Positions 47,494 to 56,143 are shown, counted from the first letter of the stretch. The stretch: DNA of 64,000 bases from Elusimicrobiales bacterium (GCA_031082205.1 JAVHLJ010000011.1:1-64000); one strand, 5' to 3'. A program made the numbers and translations. The notes: a model not told the origin generated them from the sequence alone.

Positions 47494-48944
47494 CCATCGC
47501 GACGCTGATATTCTCCGTATTTTTCCCGCTCTCGCAGGCGGCCGCCCAGGGACAGTCCCCCGCGGCGCCCGCCGTCACGCCGGCCGCGGAGGAGGCCGAA
47601 CTCTCCGCCCGCATGCAGGAGGACGTGGCGCGCCTCCTGGAGCAGCTGCTCGGCCGCGGCAAGAGCAAGGTGTTCGTGCGCGTCGAGGGCGAGGCCGCCT
47701 ACACCGCCACCAGCGAATCCGGCGCCTCCGATCCCGAGAATTTCCTGCAGCTCCCCGGCTTCTCCCAGATCACGGTCATGGAGAAGACCAACGAGTACAT
47801 CCAGCAGCAGAAGGCCGAGACAACCCACACCAGCCAGTTCAGGATAAGGCGCGTCACCGTCTCGCTGGTCTTCGACCGCAATATCCCGGAAGCCCGCGCC
47901 AACGCCATACGCCTGCTCGTCACCGACATACTCCGCCTCGACGATAAGCGCGGCGACACCATATCCCTGCTGCGCGCCGACATGCTGCCCTGGTGGAAGG
48001 AGTTCTTCGACGCGCCGGACATACACCGCATACTTCTGGGCTCCTTCCTGCTCACCCTTTCTCTGGCCTCGCTGGTGGTCTTCGCCTACCTGCTGGCCTC
48101 CCGCCTCTTCACCAGCCTGCTGGACTACGCCCGCATGAGCGCCCTTACCTCCCAGGCCGGCTCCGCCGCCCCCGGGGCCTCCGGGGCGCAGGGCGGCGCC
48201 GGAGGGGAAGAAGGAGAGGGCGGCGAGTTCGCGGAGGTCATAGACGCTGAAGGCGGCGGCCTGCGCCTGCTCGAGAGCCAGGATTCCTTCTCCTTCGTGG
48301 AGAAGATGCCCGCCGAAGAAATAAGCGAGATCCTCGCCGACGAGGCCGAGGAGGACGCGGCCATAGTAATAGCCCAGCTCGCCGACCGCAAGCCCCACAT
48401 CTCCTCCAAGCTGCTGCTCAACCTGCCCCCGTCCCGCCGCGAGGCGGTGACCCGCCGCATGCTGGCGCTCAAGCAGGTGGAACCCGAAAGGCTGATGGAG
48501 GTCGAGAATAACCTCCGCCTGCGCATAGAGAAATCGCTAAAGGGCAGCGAGAAGCTGGGCCGCATACTCAGCCTCGTCGATCCCGCCGAGCGCGAGGAGC
48601 TGCTCTCCGGGCTCAAGGGCGTGGACCAGGCCTCTTTCGACCGGCTGCGCGGCGCGCTGATCACTTTCGACGAGCTCTGCGCCCTGGACGAGAAGAACCT
48701 CAAGCCCCTGGTCCTGGCCCTCCCTTACCCCGAATGGGCCGTGGCCCTGCAGGGCATGGACGAGGGCCATACCCGCAGCGTCATGAAGGTCTTCCCCGAG
48801 GACGTACGCGCCATCGTCCGCGACATGCTCGCGGCCCGCCAGGAGAAGGAGAAGGTCATCCTGGCCCGCGCCAAGGTCATAGCCACCGCCATGGACCTGG
48901 CGTCCAAGAATCGCATCGAGATAACGGCCGGGAGGAGCGCCTGA
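47490..48944 (+). CDS. FliF C-terminal region fused to FliG (rotor fusion)
   Basis: 484 residues. The signal-like N-terminus (FFPLSQAAAQG) leads to a periplasmic part resembling the end of FliF: FRIRRVTVSLVFDRNIPEA, then LDDKRGDTISLLRADMLPWW, matching FliF's LSVAVVVN ... DKRGDTLNVVNSPF segment. One membrane helix follows (about 189-210, as FliF TM2), then a Gly/Ala/Glu linker (225-245), and a FliG-like cytoplasmic domain (about 268-475). The FliG part aligns with the middle and C-terminal domains: EDAAIVIAQLADRKP, FDELCALDEKNLKPLVLAL, WAVALQGMDEGHTRSVM and VRAIVRDML. FliF's N-terminal ring domains and first helix are missing. It should be a minimal MS-ring/rotor protein. It overlaps the next gene by one base. 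Confidence 0.8.
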   Translation: MTIATLIFSVFFPLSQAAAQGQSPAAPAVTPAAEEAELSARMQEDVARLLEQLLGRGKSKVFVRVEGEAAYTATSESGASDPENFLQLPGFSQITVMEKTNEYIQQQKAETTHTSQFRIRRVTVSLVFDRNIPEARANAIRLLVTDILRLDDKRGDTISLLRADMLPWWKEFFDAPDIHRILLGSFLLTLSLASLVVFAYLLASRLFTSLLDYARMSALTSQAGSAAPGASGAQGGAGGEEGEGGEFAEVIDAEGGGLRLLESQDSFSFVEKMPAEEISEILADEAEEDAAIVIAQLADRKPHISSKLLLNLPPSRREAVTRRMLALKQVEPERLMEVENNLRLRIEKSLKGSEKLGRILSLVDPAEREELLSGLKGVDQASFDRLRGALITFDELCALDEKNLKPLVLALPYPEWAVALQGMDEGHTRSVMKVFPEDVRAIVRDMLAARQEKEKVILARAKVIATAMDLASKNRIEITAGRSA

Positions 48945-51010
48945 TGGAAGCCGAGAACCCCGCCGGCCGCGAGATAGGATTTCTCTGGGACGCGATGAAA
49001 AGCGCCCAGGAGGAGGCGGGCAGGCTTTCGCGGAACTACGCGGAGGCGGCGCGCAAGGCGGGGGAGCTCAATTCACGGCTGGCCCACCTGGAGCGGGCGC
49101 TGCAGGAGGCCCGCTCCCGCGAATCGGCGCTAAAAGCCGAGATAGAGAGGATGCGCGCCGGCGCCGCGGCCAGGGATGAACTGGTTAAGCGGGCCTCGGG
49201 CCTGCTGGAAGGCCACGCCGCCATGGCGGAGCGCGCCGAGAAGCTGGCCGCCGAGCTTGGATCGGAAAAGGAGCGCGCGGCCATTCTGGCGGGGGAAAAA
49301 GCGGCGCTCGAGAAAAGTCTGAACGGGACTTCCTCTAGGGCCGCGGCCCTCGAGGACAGGCTTAAGGCCATAGCCGCCATGAAACCCCTCGCCGAGGCGC
49401 TGGAAGCCGCGGCGGCCGGGCGGGAAGGGAGCGTCTCTCCGGAAGACCTCCTGCGCGAACTGGCCGACGCCGGGGCCGAGGCCGCAAGGATGGCCGTCGA
49501 ACTTCAGGCGAGGTCGGCGGAAGCCGAGGCGCTCGACAAAGAAATAAAAACGATCAGGACGGAAAAGGCCTCCCTTGAAAAGTCGCTGGAAGGGGCCTCC
49601 GCCCGGGTCGAGGAGCTGGCCGGGGAACTGGCGTCCGTCCGCGAGACGGGCAAGACCTCCGCCCTGGCGCTGGCCGAAGCCGAGTCCGCGCTGGCGGAGA
49701 CCGGCAAAGCGCTGGCCGCGGCCAGGGCCGAAGCCGAAGCCCTGCGGGAGAAGGAAAAAGGCCTGGAAGAACTGGCCGCCGAGCGGGAAGCCGCGGCCCA
49801 TTCCCTGCGGATGGAGCTGCGCGACGCGCGCCTGGCGGCCGAGGAGCAGAAGACCAATTTCGCGGGAGCCGTGCAGAAAGTGTTCGAGCTCCAGACCAAG
49901 GCGGCCGAACTGCGCAGGGGACTGGAAGAGGCGCTGGAGAAGGAGAAGTCGCTGGCGGAGCAGCTGCGCGAGTCGCGCGCCGAAACAGAGAAGCTCAACG
50001 GCCTGCTCCGCGACGCGAAGACCGGGCTTTCCCTGGAAAAGGAGATGAACAAGCGCTCCACCGCCAGGATAAACACCCTGCTCGCCGAGGGGGAGTCCCT
50101 CCGCGAAACCCTGCGCAAGGCCGACGACAGCCTGCGCGAGACGATAAAGAAACTGCGCGACCGCGACGCCTCGATAGCGCTGCTCAAGCAGGAACTGGCC
50201 AGGATAGACCGCCTCCAGGAGGAGGTGGAGGACCTCAAGCGCCGCAACATGCGCCTGAGCGGCCTGATCAAGCGCGAGCAGTTCGATTTCACCGAGAAGA
50301 TAATAAAGGGACTCTCCAAGATATCGGGGGACCTCAACCTCTTCAGCTACCGCCTGCCCGCCGCCGCCCGCAAGAACCTTGCACCGTCGCTCAAGGCCAT
50401 GCTGGCCTCCGTCACGCTGATGAAAGGCTGGCAGGCCTATATCGACGAGACCCCTCTGCACCTGGAGAGAGGGGAGCTGCGCTCCATGCTCGACGGGCTG
50501 CTGGACGGCTGGGAGCGGCCCTTCCGCAACAAGAAGCTCTCCCTATCGCGGCAGGTCATACTCCCTTCCGCCTGGATCAAAATGGACAGGGAGAAACTCC
50601 GCCTGGCCTTCTACCAGGTGATAAAGAACGCCCACGAGAACCTGCCGCCCGGCACGTCGCTCAAGATGACGATGACCGGGACCGAGGACCGCTCGAAGGC
50701 CGTGGTCATCTTCGAGGACAACGGCCACGGCTTCCCGGCCGAGGTGCTGGACCGACTCTACCTTCCTTTCAATACTTCAAGGAAGGACGCCACGGGCATA
50801 GGCCTCGCCACGGCCCACAGGATACTCGAAAGGCACGGGGGGGAATTCACGGTATCCAACAGGAAGGAAAGAGGCGCGGCCGCGATGTTCATATTGCCGC
50901 TCGACTGGGGAGCGCTGCCCCCGTCGGAAGAGCCCAAAGCCAAAGAAGCGCAGAGGGACGGGGCTCCTCCTCCTCCTCCGCCGCCGCCGCCTCCTCCGCC
51001 CAAGGCCTGA
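48944..51010 (+). CDS. Coiled-coil protein with C-terminal histidine-kinase ATPase domain
   Basis: 688 residues from ATG 48944 (TGATG overlap with the FliF-FliG gene). Residues about 10-450 are an almost unbroken Ala/Glu/Lys/Arg coiled coil. The C-terminal 240 residues hold a GHKL ATPase: YQVIKNAHENLPPG (N box), VIFEDNGHGFPAEVL (G1) and ATGIGLATAHRILERHGG (G2). I see no canonical H box (HExxxP) before it; the region reads FTEKIIKGLSKISGDLNL. The tail ends in a run of 12 prolines. No membrane helix or signal peptide, so it is cytoplasmic. Its coupling to the rotor gene suggests it works with that protein. Confidence 0.75.
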   Translation: MEAENPAGREIGFLWDAMKSAQEEAGRLSRNYAEAARKAGELNSRLAHLERALQEARSRESALKAEIERMRAGAAARDELVKRASGLLEGHAAMAERAEKLAAELGSEKERAAILAGEKAALEKSLNGTSSRAAALEDRLKAIAAMKPLAEALEAAAAGREGSVSPEDLLRELADAGAEAARMAVELQARSAEAEALDKEIKTIRTEKASLEKSLEGASARVEELAGELASVRETGKTSALALAEAESALAETGKALAAARAEAEALREKEKGLEELAAEREAAAHSLRMELRDARLAAEEQKTNFAGAVQKVFELQTKAAELRRGLEEALEKEKSLAEQLRESRAETEKLNGLLRDAKTGLSLEKEMNKRSTARINTLLAEGESLRETLRKADDSLRETIKKLRDRDASIALLKQELARIDRLQEEVEDLKRRNMRLSGLIKREQFDFTEKIIKGLSKISGDLNLFSYRLPAAARKNLAPSLKAMLASVTLMKGWQAYIDETPLHLERGELRSMLDGLLDGWERPFRNKKLSLSRQVILPSAWIKMDREKLRLAFYQVIKNAHENLPPGTSLKMTMTGTEDRSKAVVIFEDNGHGFPAEVLDRLYLPFNTSRKDATGIGLATAHRILERHGGEFTVSNRKERGAAAMFILPLDWGALPPSEEPKAKEAQRDGAPPPPPPPPPPPPKA

Positions 51011-51022
51011 GCCGGGCCGGCC

Positions 51023-51748
51023 TCAACACTCGTCTTTCAGTCTCAGCAGGTATCCCATCCCGAACACCGTCTCTATGCGCGCCGCGAAGCCGCCCAGCTT
51101 GGCGCGCAGCGCTTCCACGCGCTTGTCCACGGCGCGCTGCGAAGCCGACGCGGGGTCCTTCCAGAGTGCGTCCATCAGAGTCCCGCGGGCTATGACGCGG
51201 TTGGGGTGGTTAAGGAAGAAAACGAGAAGGTCGAATTCCAGGCTGGTAAGGTCCGCGGTCTTGCCGCAGGCCGTCACCGTGCGCGCGGAGAGGTCCACCT
51301 CGAGACCTCCCGCCCTGATGACAGGGGGCGGCGGCGCCCCGGCCGCGCGGCCCCGGAGGCCGCGCTCCATGAGATTGCGGAGACGGGCGTCCAGTTCTTC
51401 GGGAGAAGGGAGGGGGCTGAGATAATCGTCCGCACCGCTGTCCAGCCCCGTAACGACTTCGGCCGGGACGCGCGGCGCGGCCGAAAATATGATCAGCGTG
51501 ACGCCCGCGGTCGGGGGATTGCGGCGCAGCGCCAGCGCCAGGTCGGCGCCGCCCAGGTCCGGCAGGTCCGTGTCGACGGCGGCCAGGTCTGGCGGAGCCG
51601 AGGCGAGCGAGGCTATGAACGGGCCGGCGGCGGGGTAGGAGGAGACGGAGAAGCCGGCCCTTTCAAGGGCTTTCAGCATCCGCTCCCCGGCGGGGCCTGA
51701 CGAGACTACGGCGGCGGAGGGCCGGCCGCCGGATCGGGGTTCAGCCAA
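51023..51748 (-). CDS. OmpR-type regulator with atypical receiver domain
   Basis: 241 residues, start TTG 51748 overlapping the upstream receiver gene's stop. The receiver-like N-terminus keeps the phospho-acceptor Asp in AVDTDLPDLGG, but the acidic pocket normally reading DD is SS (AAVVSSG) and the conserved Lys-Pro is Ser-Pro (YLSPLPS). The C-terminal winged-helix (about 150-238) is typical of OmpR/PhoB: LTSLEFDLLVFFLNHPNRVI and VFGMGYLLRL. It probably binds DNA, perhaps without phosphorylation control. It is convergent with the coiled-coil gene, 12 bp apart. Confidence 0.82.
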   Translation of the reverse strand: MAEPRSGGRPSAAVVSSGPAGERMLKALERAGFSVSSYPAAGPFIASLASAPPDLAAVDTDLPDLGGADLALALRRNPPTAGVTLIIFSAAPRVPAEVVTGLDSGADDYLSPLPSPEELDARLRNLMERGLRGRAAGAPPPPVIRAGGLEVDLSARTVTACGKTADLTSLEFDLLVFFLNHPNRVIARGTLMDALWKDPASASQRAVDKRVEALRAKLGGFAARIETVFGMGYLLRLKDEC

Positions 51749-52112
51749 AGAAGGACCTCACTCTCCTGACGAAATCTTCCGGGCGGAAAGGCTTTATGAC
51801 ATAGCCGGCCGCGCCCCCCGCCAGGCCCGAGGAGACGTAATCCAGCTCCGAGCGCACCGTGAAAAGCAGCACGGGAACTTCCTTAAGCGCCGGGTCGGAC
51901 TTCAAGGACTTGAGCACGTCCAGGCCGCTCATGTCGGGCAGGCCTATGTCCAGGACTATGAGCCCCGGCTTCTCCGCGGCCGCGGCAGCGAGGCATTCCG
52001 CGCCGGTGGCGGCCCGGGCGGCGCGCAACCCGGCCTCCTCCAGGAGGCGGGAGGCTATTTCCAGGTAATCGGTCTCGTCGTCGGCCACGAGCACCAGGGG
52101 GGGATTCTTCAC
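51741..52112 (-). CDS. Single-domain response regulator (CheY-like)
   Basis: 123 residues from a GTG at 52112 that overlaps the upstream stop as GTGA. A full receiver: VADDE acidic pair, phospho-acceptor Asp in VLDIGLPDMSG, Thr in LLFTVRS and Lys in VIKPFRPED. No output domain, so it acts by protein contact, for example on the motor or in a phosphorelay. It lies between the OmpR-type gene and a second CheY-like gene. Confidence 0.88.
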   Translation of the reverse strand: MKNPPLVLVADDETDYLEIASRLLEEAGLRAARAATGAECLAAAAAEKPGLIVLDIGLPDMSGLDVLKSLKSDPALKEVPVLLFTVRSELDYVSSGLAGGAAGYVIKPFRPEDFVRRVRSFFG

Positions 52113-52489
52113 TTGGCCGCACCGCCCAGGAGAGCTTCGACCTTTTTCTGGACATAAGCCAGCTCGGTGGTCTTGCTCATGAACTCGCGGCAGTTGGACT
52201 CCTGCCGGAAAAGCTCGCTCATCTGCTTGTCGAAGAAAGTGCCCGTCATGACCAGCACCGGGATGGAGCGGGTATCCTCGTCGGCCTGCAGGCCGCGCAG
52301 CACCTCGATACCTCCGACGTCGGGCATCATCACGTCGCAGATGATGAGGTCGGGCTTTAGTTCCCTTGCCCGCGCCAGTCCCTCGGCCCCGTTCATCGCC
52401 ATCGCTATCTTGTAGCCGATCTCGCCGAAATAATCGGCCACCATCCCCCGGAATTCGTCGTTGTCGTCCACTATGAGTATCAGCGCCAT
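52109..52489 (-). CDS. Single-domain response regulator (CheY-like)
   Basis: 126 residues from ATG 52489 (track ORF over-extended). Receiver landmarks: ILIVDDND, Asp in ICDVMMPDVGG, Thr in VLVMTGTFF, and Lys in FMSKTTE, where the usual KP is KT. A Cys-containing segment (QESNCREFMS) precedes the Lys. It starts 17 bp after the large kinase gene and should receive phosphate from it. Confidence 0.87.
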   Translation of the reverse strand: MALILIVDDNDEFRGMVADYFGEIGYKIAMAMNGAEGLARARELKPDLIICDVMMPDVGGIEVLRGLQADEDTRSIPVLVMTGTFFDKQMSELFRQESNCREFMSKTTELAYVQKKVEALLGGAAK

Positions 52490-52506
52490 CGTATCGTTCT
52501 CCTCCG

Positions 52507-54600
52507 CTATTGAGTGAGCCCCTTGGCCACGGTAAAGATGAACTTGGACCCCTTGCCCACTTCGGACTCCACCCAGATATCGCCCTTGTGCAGTTCCACC
52601 GTCATCTTGCACATCGCCAGGCCCAGGCCGAAGCCCTGGCTCTTATGCTCCTCCATCTGCGAGTACTTCTCGAAAATGGCCTTGCGCTTGTCCTCCGGGA
52701 TCCCGGGGCCGGTGTCCTCGACCCAGAAGAAAACTTTGTCCGCGTCCTGCGAGCAGCCGAGGGTGATCTTCCCTCCCGGGGGGGTGAACTTGAGCGAATT
52801 CCCCATCAGGTTGGTTATGACGCGCTCGAGCAGCGTGCGGTCGCCGTTGAACTCGATGTTCTCCGGCGGGGGGGCCGCGACCAGCGTGATCTTCTTGGGC
52901 ACGGCCACCGGCTCATGATTGTCCCGGATACGGGTTATCAGTTCCGCGGCCGATATCGTGTCCAGCTGCAGCGTCATGGTGCCCCGCTGCAGCTTGGTGG
53001 TGTTCAGGATGTCGTCTATCATGCCGCGCAGCCTGCGCGAAGAATAGAGCATGCTCTGGAAATACTTGTCGGTGCCGGGGTTGGGCGGCAGCTTCTTCAT
53101 CAGCAGTTCCACGTAGCCCTGTATGGTGGAGAGCGGCGCGCGCATGTCGTGCGTGATCATGTGGAAGAAGTCCTCTTTGGCCTTCTCCAGCTCCTTTTCG
53201 TTGGTGATGTCGCGGATGATGATGACGCGGCCGGGGCGCTTGAGGGTGGCCTGCATGAACTGGGCCGCCAGGACGCGGTAGTTCTTTATCACCTGTGGGG
53301 AGGTTCCCTCCAGGGGGGCTTCCACCTCGTCTCGCGCGTACTTTTCCTTGGAGGCCAGGAGTTCCTGGAACTTCTCCCTGAAGGCGTCGCTGCGTATGGA
53401 CTTCGGGAGCACGGCGCCCGAGGGATTGCGGCCGAGCCCCAGCAGGCTGAGCGCCAGCTGGTTGGAGTAGATCAGCGTGCCGCGGTCGTCGAGCAGCAGC
53501 ACGCCGTCGGGAATGGTGTCTATCAGCGCCTGCGCCTTGTTCTTCTCCTCCATTATCTGGTTGAGCTGGAAGGCGCGGTAGGCCTGCAGTTCCAGCATCA
53601 TGCGGTTGAGGATGCCGACCAGGTTCTTTATTTCAGGCCACCCCTCGGCGGGTATCACCTTGTCCAGCCTCTGTTCCTTGAGGAACTTCTTGACGCCGTT
53701 CACCATGTTGTTTATGGGGGCGATGATGCGGCGCGAGATCAGCAGCACGACTATGACCGTGGTGACCGCCGAGATGAGCGTGAACACGGAGAACAGTATT
53801 ATGGAGCGGCGCTGCGCGCCGTATATCTCGTCGTGGCTCTGCAGCGAGACCGCTACCCACGGGAGTTTCTCGGTGGCCGCGTAGGCCCCGGCGAAGCGCT
53901 CTCCGCCCAGTTTCATGGACGGCATCCTGTCGATCTTGGCGCTGATCTTGAAAACACGGCGGACGGCTTCGGAGTCTATCGACTCAGGATCGATCCCCTG
54001 GCACGGAAGCGGGACTCCCTTCTTGTCCAGTATTATCACCCGCCCGCTCTCTCCGGTGCGCATCCCGCCCATCTTGCCCCAGAGCTTCTCCAGCGAGAAG
54101 TGGAAGATGACCACGCGCGAGTCGATGAGCGGGTAGGCGAGGGGGAAGAAAGGCTGGCCCTCGGCGCAGATCACCTCGCCCATCTGTATGCTGCCGGCCT
54201 CCCGCGCCTTGCCCGCCAGGTCCGGGATGAAAGTCGTAAGGTGGTCCTTGTTCTTTACGTTCTCGCTCTGCAGCTTGAATATCTCGGAGCCGTCGGGCCG
54301 CAGGAAGCTCAGCGCCATGATCTCGGAATTGACGGCGACGGCCTCTTTGATAAGCGCCGTCTCGTCTATGTTCTTCTTCTGGAGGGGGTGTTCGACGGTG
54401 TAGAGGAAGGCGAGGCTGCGGTTCACGCTGGCCAGCCATTCCTCCATGTTGGAGGCGGCGAGCGAAGAGACCGTCTTGTGCAGGCTGAATACGCCGGCGA
54501 TGCTGCCGCGGTACTGGTATACGTTCCACCCGACCGACACCAGCAGCGGGAACACGGCTATTCCCAGCAGTATCAGGAAGAATCGGGTTGTAAGCTTCAT
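52507..54600 (-). CDS. Membrane sensor histidine kinase (dCache-HAMP-PAS-HisKA-HATPase)
   Basis: 697 residues. Helix 1 (about 5-25), a large periplasmic region (about 30-275) resembling dCache sensors (GRVIILDKKGVPL, LPWVAVSLQSHDE), helix 2 (about 278-300), HAMP, a PAS domain (about 370-460; GVLLLDDRGTLIYSNQLA), HisKA with MITHDMRAPLSTIQGY, and HATPase with ITNLMGNSLKFTPPGG, VEDTGPGIPEDK and GFGLGLAMCKMTVELHKG. It senses a small molecule or envelope signal and should phosphorylate the adjacent CheY-like proteins. It follows motB by 7 bp on the same strand. Confidence 0.9.
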   Translation of the reverse strand: MKLTTRFFLILLGIAVFPLLVSVGWNVYQYRGSIAGVFSLHKTVSSLAASNMEEWLASVNRSLAFLYTVEHPLQKKNIDETALIKEAVAVNSEIMALSFLRPDGSEIFKLQSENVKNKDHLTTFIPDLAGKAREAGSIQMGEVICAEGQPFFPLAYPLIDSRVVIFHFSLEKLWGKMGGMRTGESGRVIILDKKGVPLPCQGIDPESIDSEAVRRVFKISAKIDRMPSMKLGGERFAGAYAATEKLPWVAVSLQSHDEIYGAQRRSIILFSVFTLISAVTTVIVVLLISRRIIAPINNMVNGVKKFLKEQRLDKVIPAEGWPEIKNLVGILNRMMLELQAYRAFQLNQIMEEKNKAQALIDTIPDGVLLLDDRGTLIYSNQLALSLLGLGRNPSGAVLPKSIRSDAFREKFQELLASKEKYARDEVEAPLEGTSPQVIKNYRVLAAQFMQATLKRPGRVIIIRDITNEKELEKAKEDFFHMITHDMRAPLSTIQGYVELLMKKLPPNPGTDKYFQSMLYSSRRLRGMIDDILNTTKLQRGTMTLQLDTISAAELITRIRDNHEPVAVPKKITLVAAPPPENIEFNGDRTLLERVITNLMGNSLKFTPPGGKITLGCSQDADKVFFWVEDTGPGIPEDKRKAIFEKYSQMEEHKSQGFGLGLAMCKMTVELHKGDIWVESEVGKGSKFIFTVAKGLTQ

Positions 54601-54607
54601 GGCCGGC

Positions 54608-55237
54608 TCAGATCTCGTGGCGGATGATGTTTATCTCTATGCGCCTGTTGGCGGAACGGCCTTCCGGAGTCTCGTTAGACTTTATCGGCTTGAACTCGCC
54701 GTAGCCTACCGCGGAAAGTTTCTCCGGCGCCACGCCCTGCTCCACCATGAACTTCAGCACGGAGAAGGCCCTGGCCGCCGAAAGCTCCCAGTTTGACCTG
54801 AATTTTGCGCCCTTGGCAAGCGGGCGGGCGTCGGTGTGCCCCTCTATCTGTATGGGGTTCGGCAGGTCGCTGAAGACCTTGGCCAGGCGCTTTAGGTGCG
54901 GCTTAGACTGTTCCCTGAGGATGTCGCTGCCGGGAGCGAAGAGTATCGGCTCCGAAAAGTTTATGTTTATCTTGTTGGCCGAGATCTCCACTTGCGCTAT
55001 CTGCTGTATGCCGTGCTTTGAAAAAAGCATGGAGGTAGTCTCGGTGTCCTTGCCGAAAGTGTCCTCCAGGCTTTTCATGCTGAACTGCGCGGCGATGTTC
55101 TTGGAACTGTAAAAAGCGAAGAGGATCATGAAGAAGATCATGAGGTAGCTCATCAGGTCGCCGTAGGTTATCGCCCAGAGGGCGCCCCTGTTGAGCTCGT
55201 TCTCCAGTTCGTCTTCGCGTTCGTAGAACCTGGCCAT
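54608..55237 (-). CDS. motB: MotB-like stator protein with OmpA peptidoglycan-binding domain
   Basis: 209 residues, a short MotB. Cytosolic N-terminus, then one helix (about 20-42) beginning WAITYGDLMSYLMIFF; the Asp aligns with the proton-channel Asp of MotB. The OmpA/MotB domain (about 95-205) has IQIEGHTDARP and NWELSAARAFSVLKFM. Together with MotA it should conduct ions and anchor to the cell wall. Encoded 9 bp after motA. Confidence 0.9.
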   Translation of the reverse strand: MARFYEREDELENELNRGALWAITYGDLMSYLMIFFMILFAFYSSKNIAAQFSMKSLEDTFGKDTETTSMLFSKHGIQQIAQVEISANKININFSEPILFAPGSDILREQSKPHLKRLAKVFSDLPNPIQIEGHTDARPLAKGAKFRSNWELSAARAFSVLKFMVEQGVAPEKLSAVGYGEFKPIKSNETPEGRSANRRIEINIIRHEI

Positions 55238-55246
55238 GGTTCCGCC

Positions 55247-56023
55247 TTAAGCCTCCGACCTCGCCAGCCGCGCCTGGTTGGCGGTCAGGTAGCCGCGCAG
55301 GTGCATCTCGACCAGGTGGGGCGTCTTGCCCGCCATGATGTCCATAATGCCCTCTATTATGAGCTGAAGTCCCGCCGTTTCCTCTATCGCCCGCAGGCGT
55401 ATCTTGTTGGCGACCGGCACGAAGAGCAGGTTGGAGAGAGCTATGCCGTAGAAAGCCGAACTGATGGCGACGGCCATCGAGCGGCCTATGGCCGTCGGAT
55501 CGGTTATATTGGTCAGCGTCTCGATGATGCCGAACAGCGTGCCTATCAGGCCGAACATGGGGGAAAGTACGGCCATCGTGCGGTAGAAATTGGAGTCTTC
55601 GTTTATGGCGAGGCGGCGGCGGCGCACCTCTTCTTCCAGTATCGCGCGGGTCTCGCGGGACTCGCCGCTGACCATGGCGACCGAGACCGAGCGGCGCAGG
55701 AATCCCCTGGCGAAGCCGGGATCCACGTTCTGCAGCGCCATTATGCCTCCCTGCTTATGAGCGGTGTCGGAAAGCTGGACTAGGATCTTAACGCAGTCCT
55801 CTATGGAGGGGTAATCGGGGCTGCGGAATATTACGGCGAAAGAGCGTACGCCGCTCATGAAGCCCGAAAAAGAGGTGTTCACGATGGTGGCGGCCAGCGT
55901 TCCGCCGATGACCAGGACTATGCCGTGGGCGTTGAGGAACAGGTCGCCGACCCCGGAAGTGACTATACCCCAGGCCATGACGGCGGCCGCCAGGGAGAAT
56001 CCGATCAAAGTCATTATGTCCAT
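55247..56023 (-). CDS. motA: MotA-like stator protein
   Basis: 258 residues, four helices. Helix 1-2 region with NAHGIVLVIGGTLAATIVN, a cytosolic loop with the charged segment EEEVRRRRLAINED that aligns with the torque-generating Arg/Glu loop of MotA, and the TM3-TM4 core MAVLSPMFGLIGTLFGII ... AVAISSAFYGIALSNLLFVPVANK. It pairs with MotB. It is the first gene of a motA-motB-kinase-receivers series. The nearest rotor-like gene is the FliF-FliG fusion 6.3 kb away on the other strand. Confidence 0.9.
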   Translation of the reverse strand: MDIMTLIGFSLAAAVMAWGIVTSGVGDLFLNAHGIVLVIGGTLAATIVNTSFSGFMSGVRSFAVIFRSPDYPSIEDCVKILVQLSDTAHKQGGIMALQNVDPGFARGFLRRSVSVAMVSGESRETRAILEEEVRRRRLAINEDSNFYRTMAVLSPMFGLIGTLFGIIETLTNITDPTAIGRSMAVAISSAFYGIALSNLLFVPVANKIRLRAIEETAGLQLIIEGIMDIMAGKTPHLVEMHLRGYLTANQARLARSEA

Positions 56024-56103
56024 ATTTGTTTACCCGGGAGCGCTCCGATTGGAATAGCCGGTTGTCCGGCAGGGAAATTGTACAAAGGGCATGTTACGGT
56101 ATT

Positions 56104-56109
56104 ATTATA
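56104..56109 (-). promoter_or_regulatory. Possible -10 box for motA
   Basis: A consensus TATAAT on the minus strand lies 80 bases before the motA ATG. No -35 at a suitable distance is seen, and no sigma-28-type flagellar promoter is apparent. Confidence 0.35.
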
Positions 56110-56143
56110 GAATAATTGCCTCTCGCCGCCCTCCACGCCCTTT

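Noticed and set aside
50965-51007. CCT/CCG run as a microsatellite or assembly error
   Set aside because: Codons are mixed (CCT, CCG, CCC) and the frame stays open to a natural stop, so it is a coding proline tract.
51000-51035. Partial inverted repeat TGAGCCGG / CCGGCCTCA between convergent genes
   Set aside because: Imperfect stem and no U tract; not reported as a terminator.
52510-54627. 705-residue plus-strand ORF opposite the sensor kinase
   Set aside because: Antisense shadow; the minus-strand kinase has all motifs in order.
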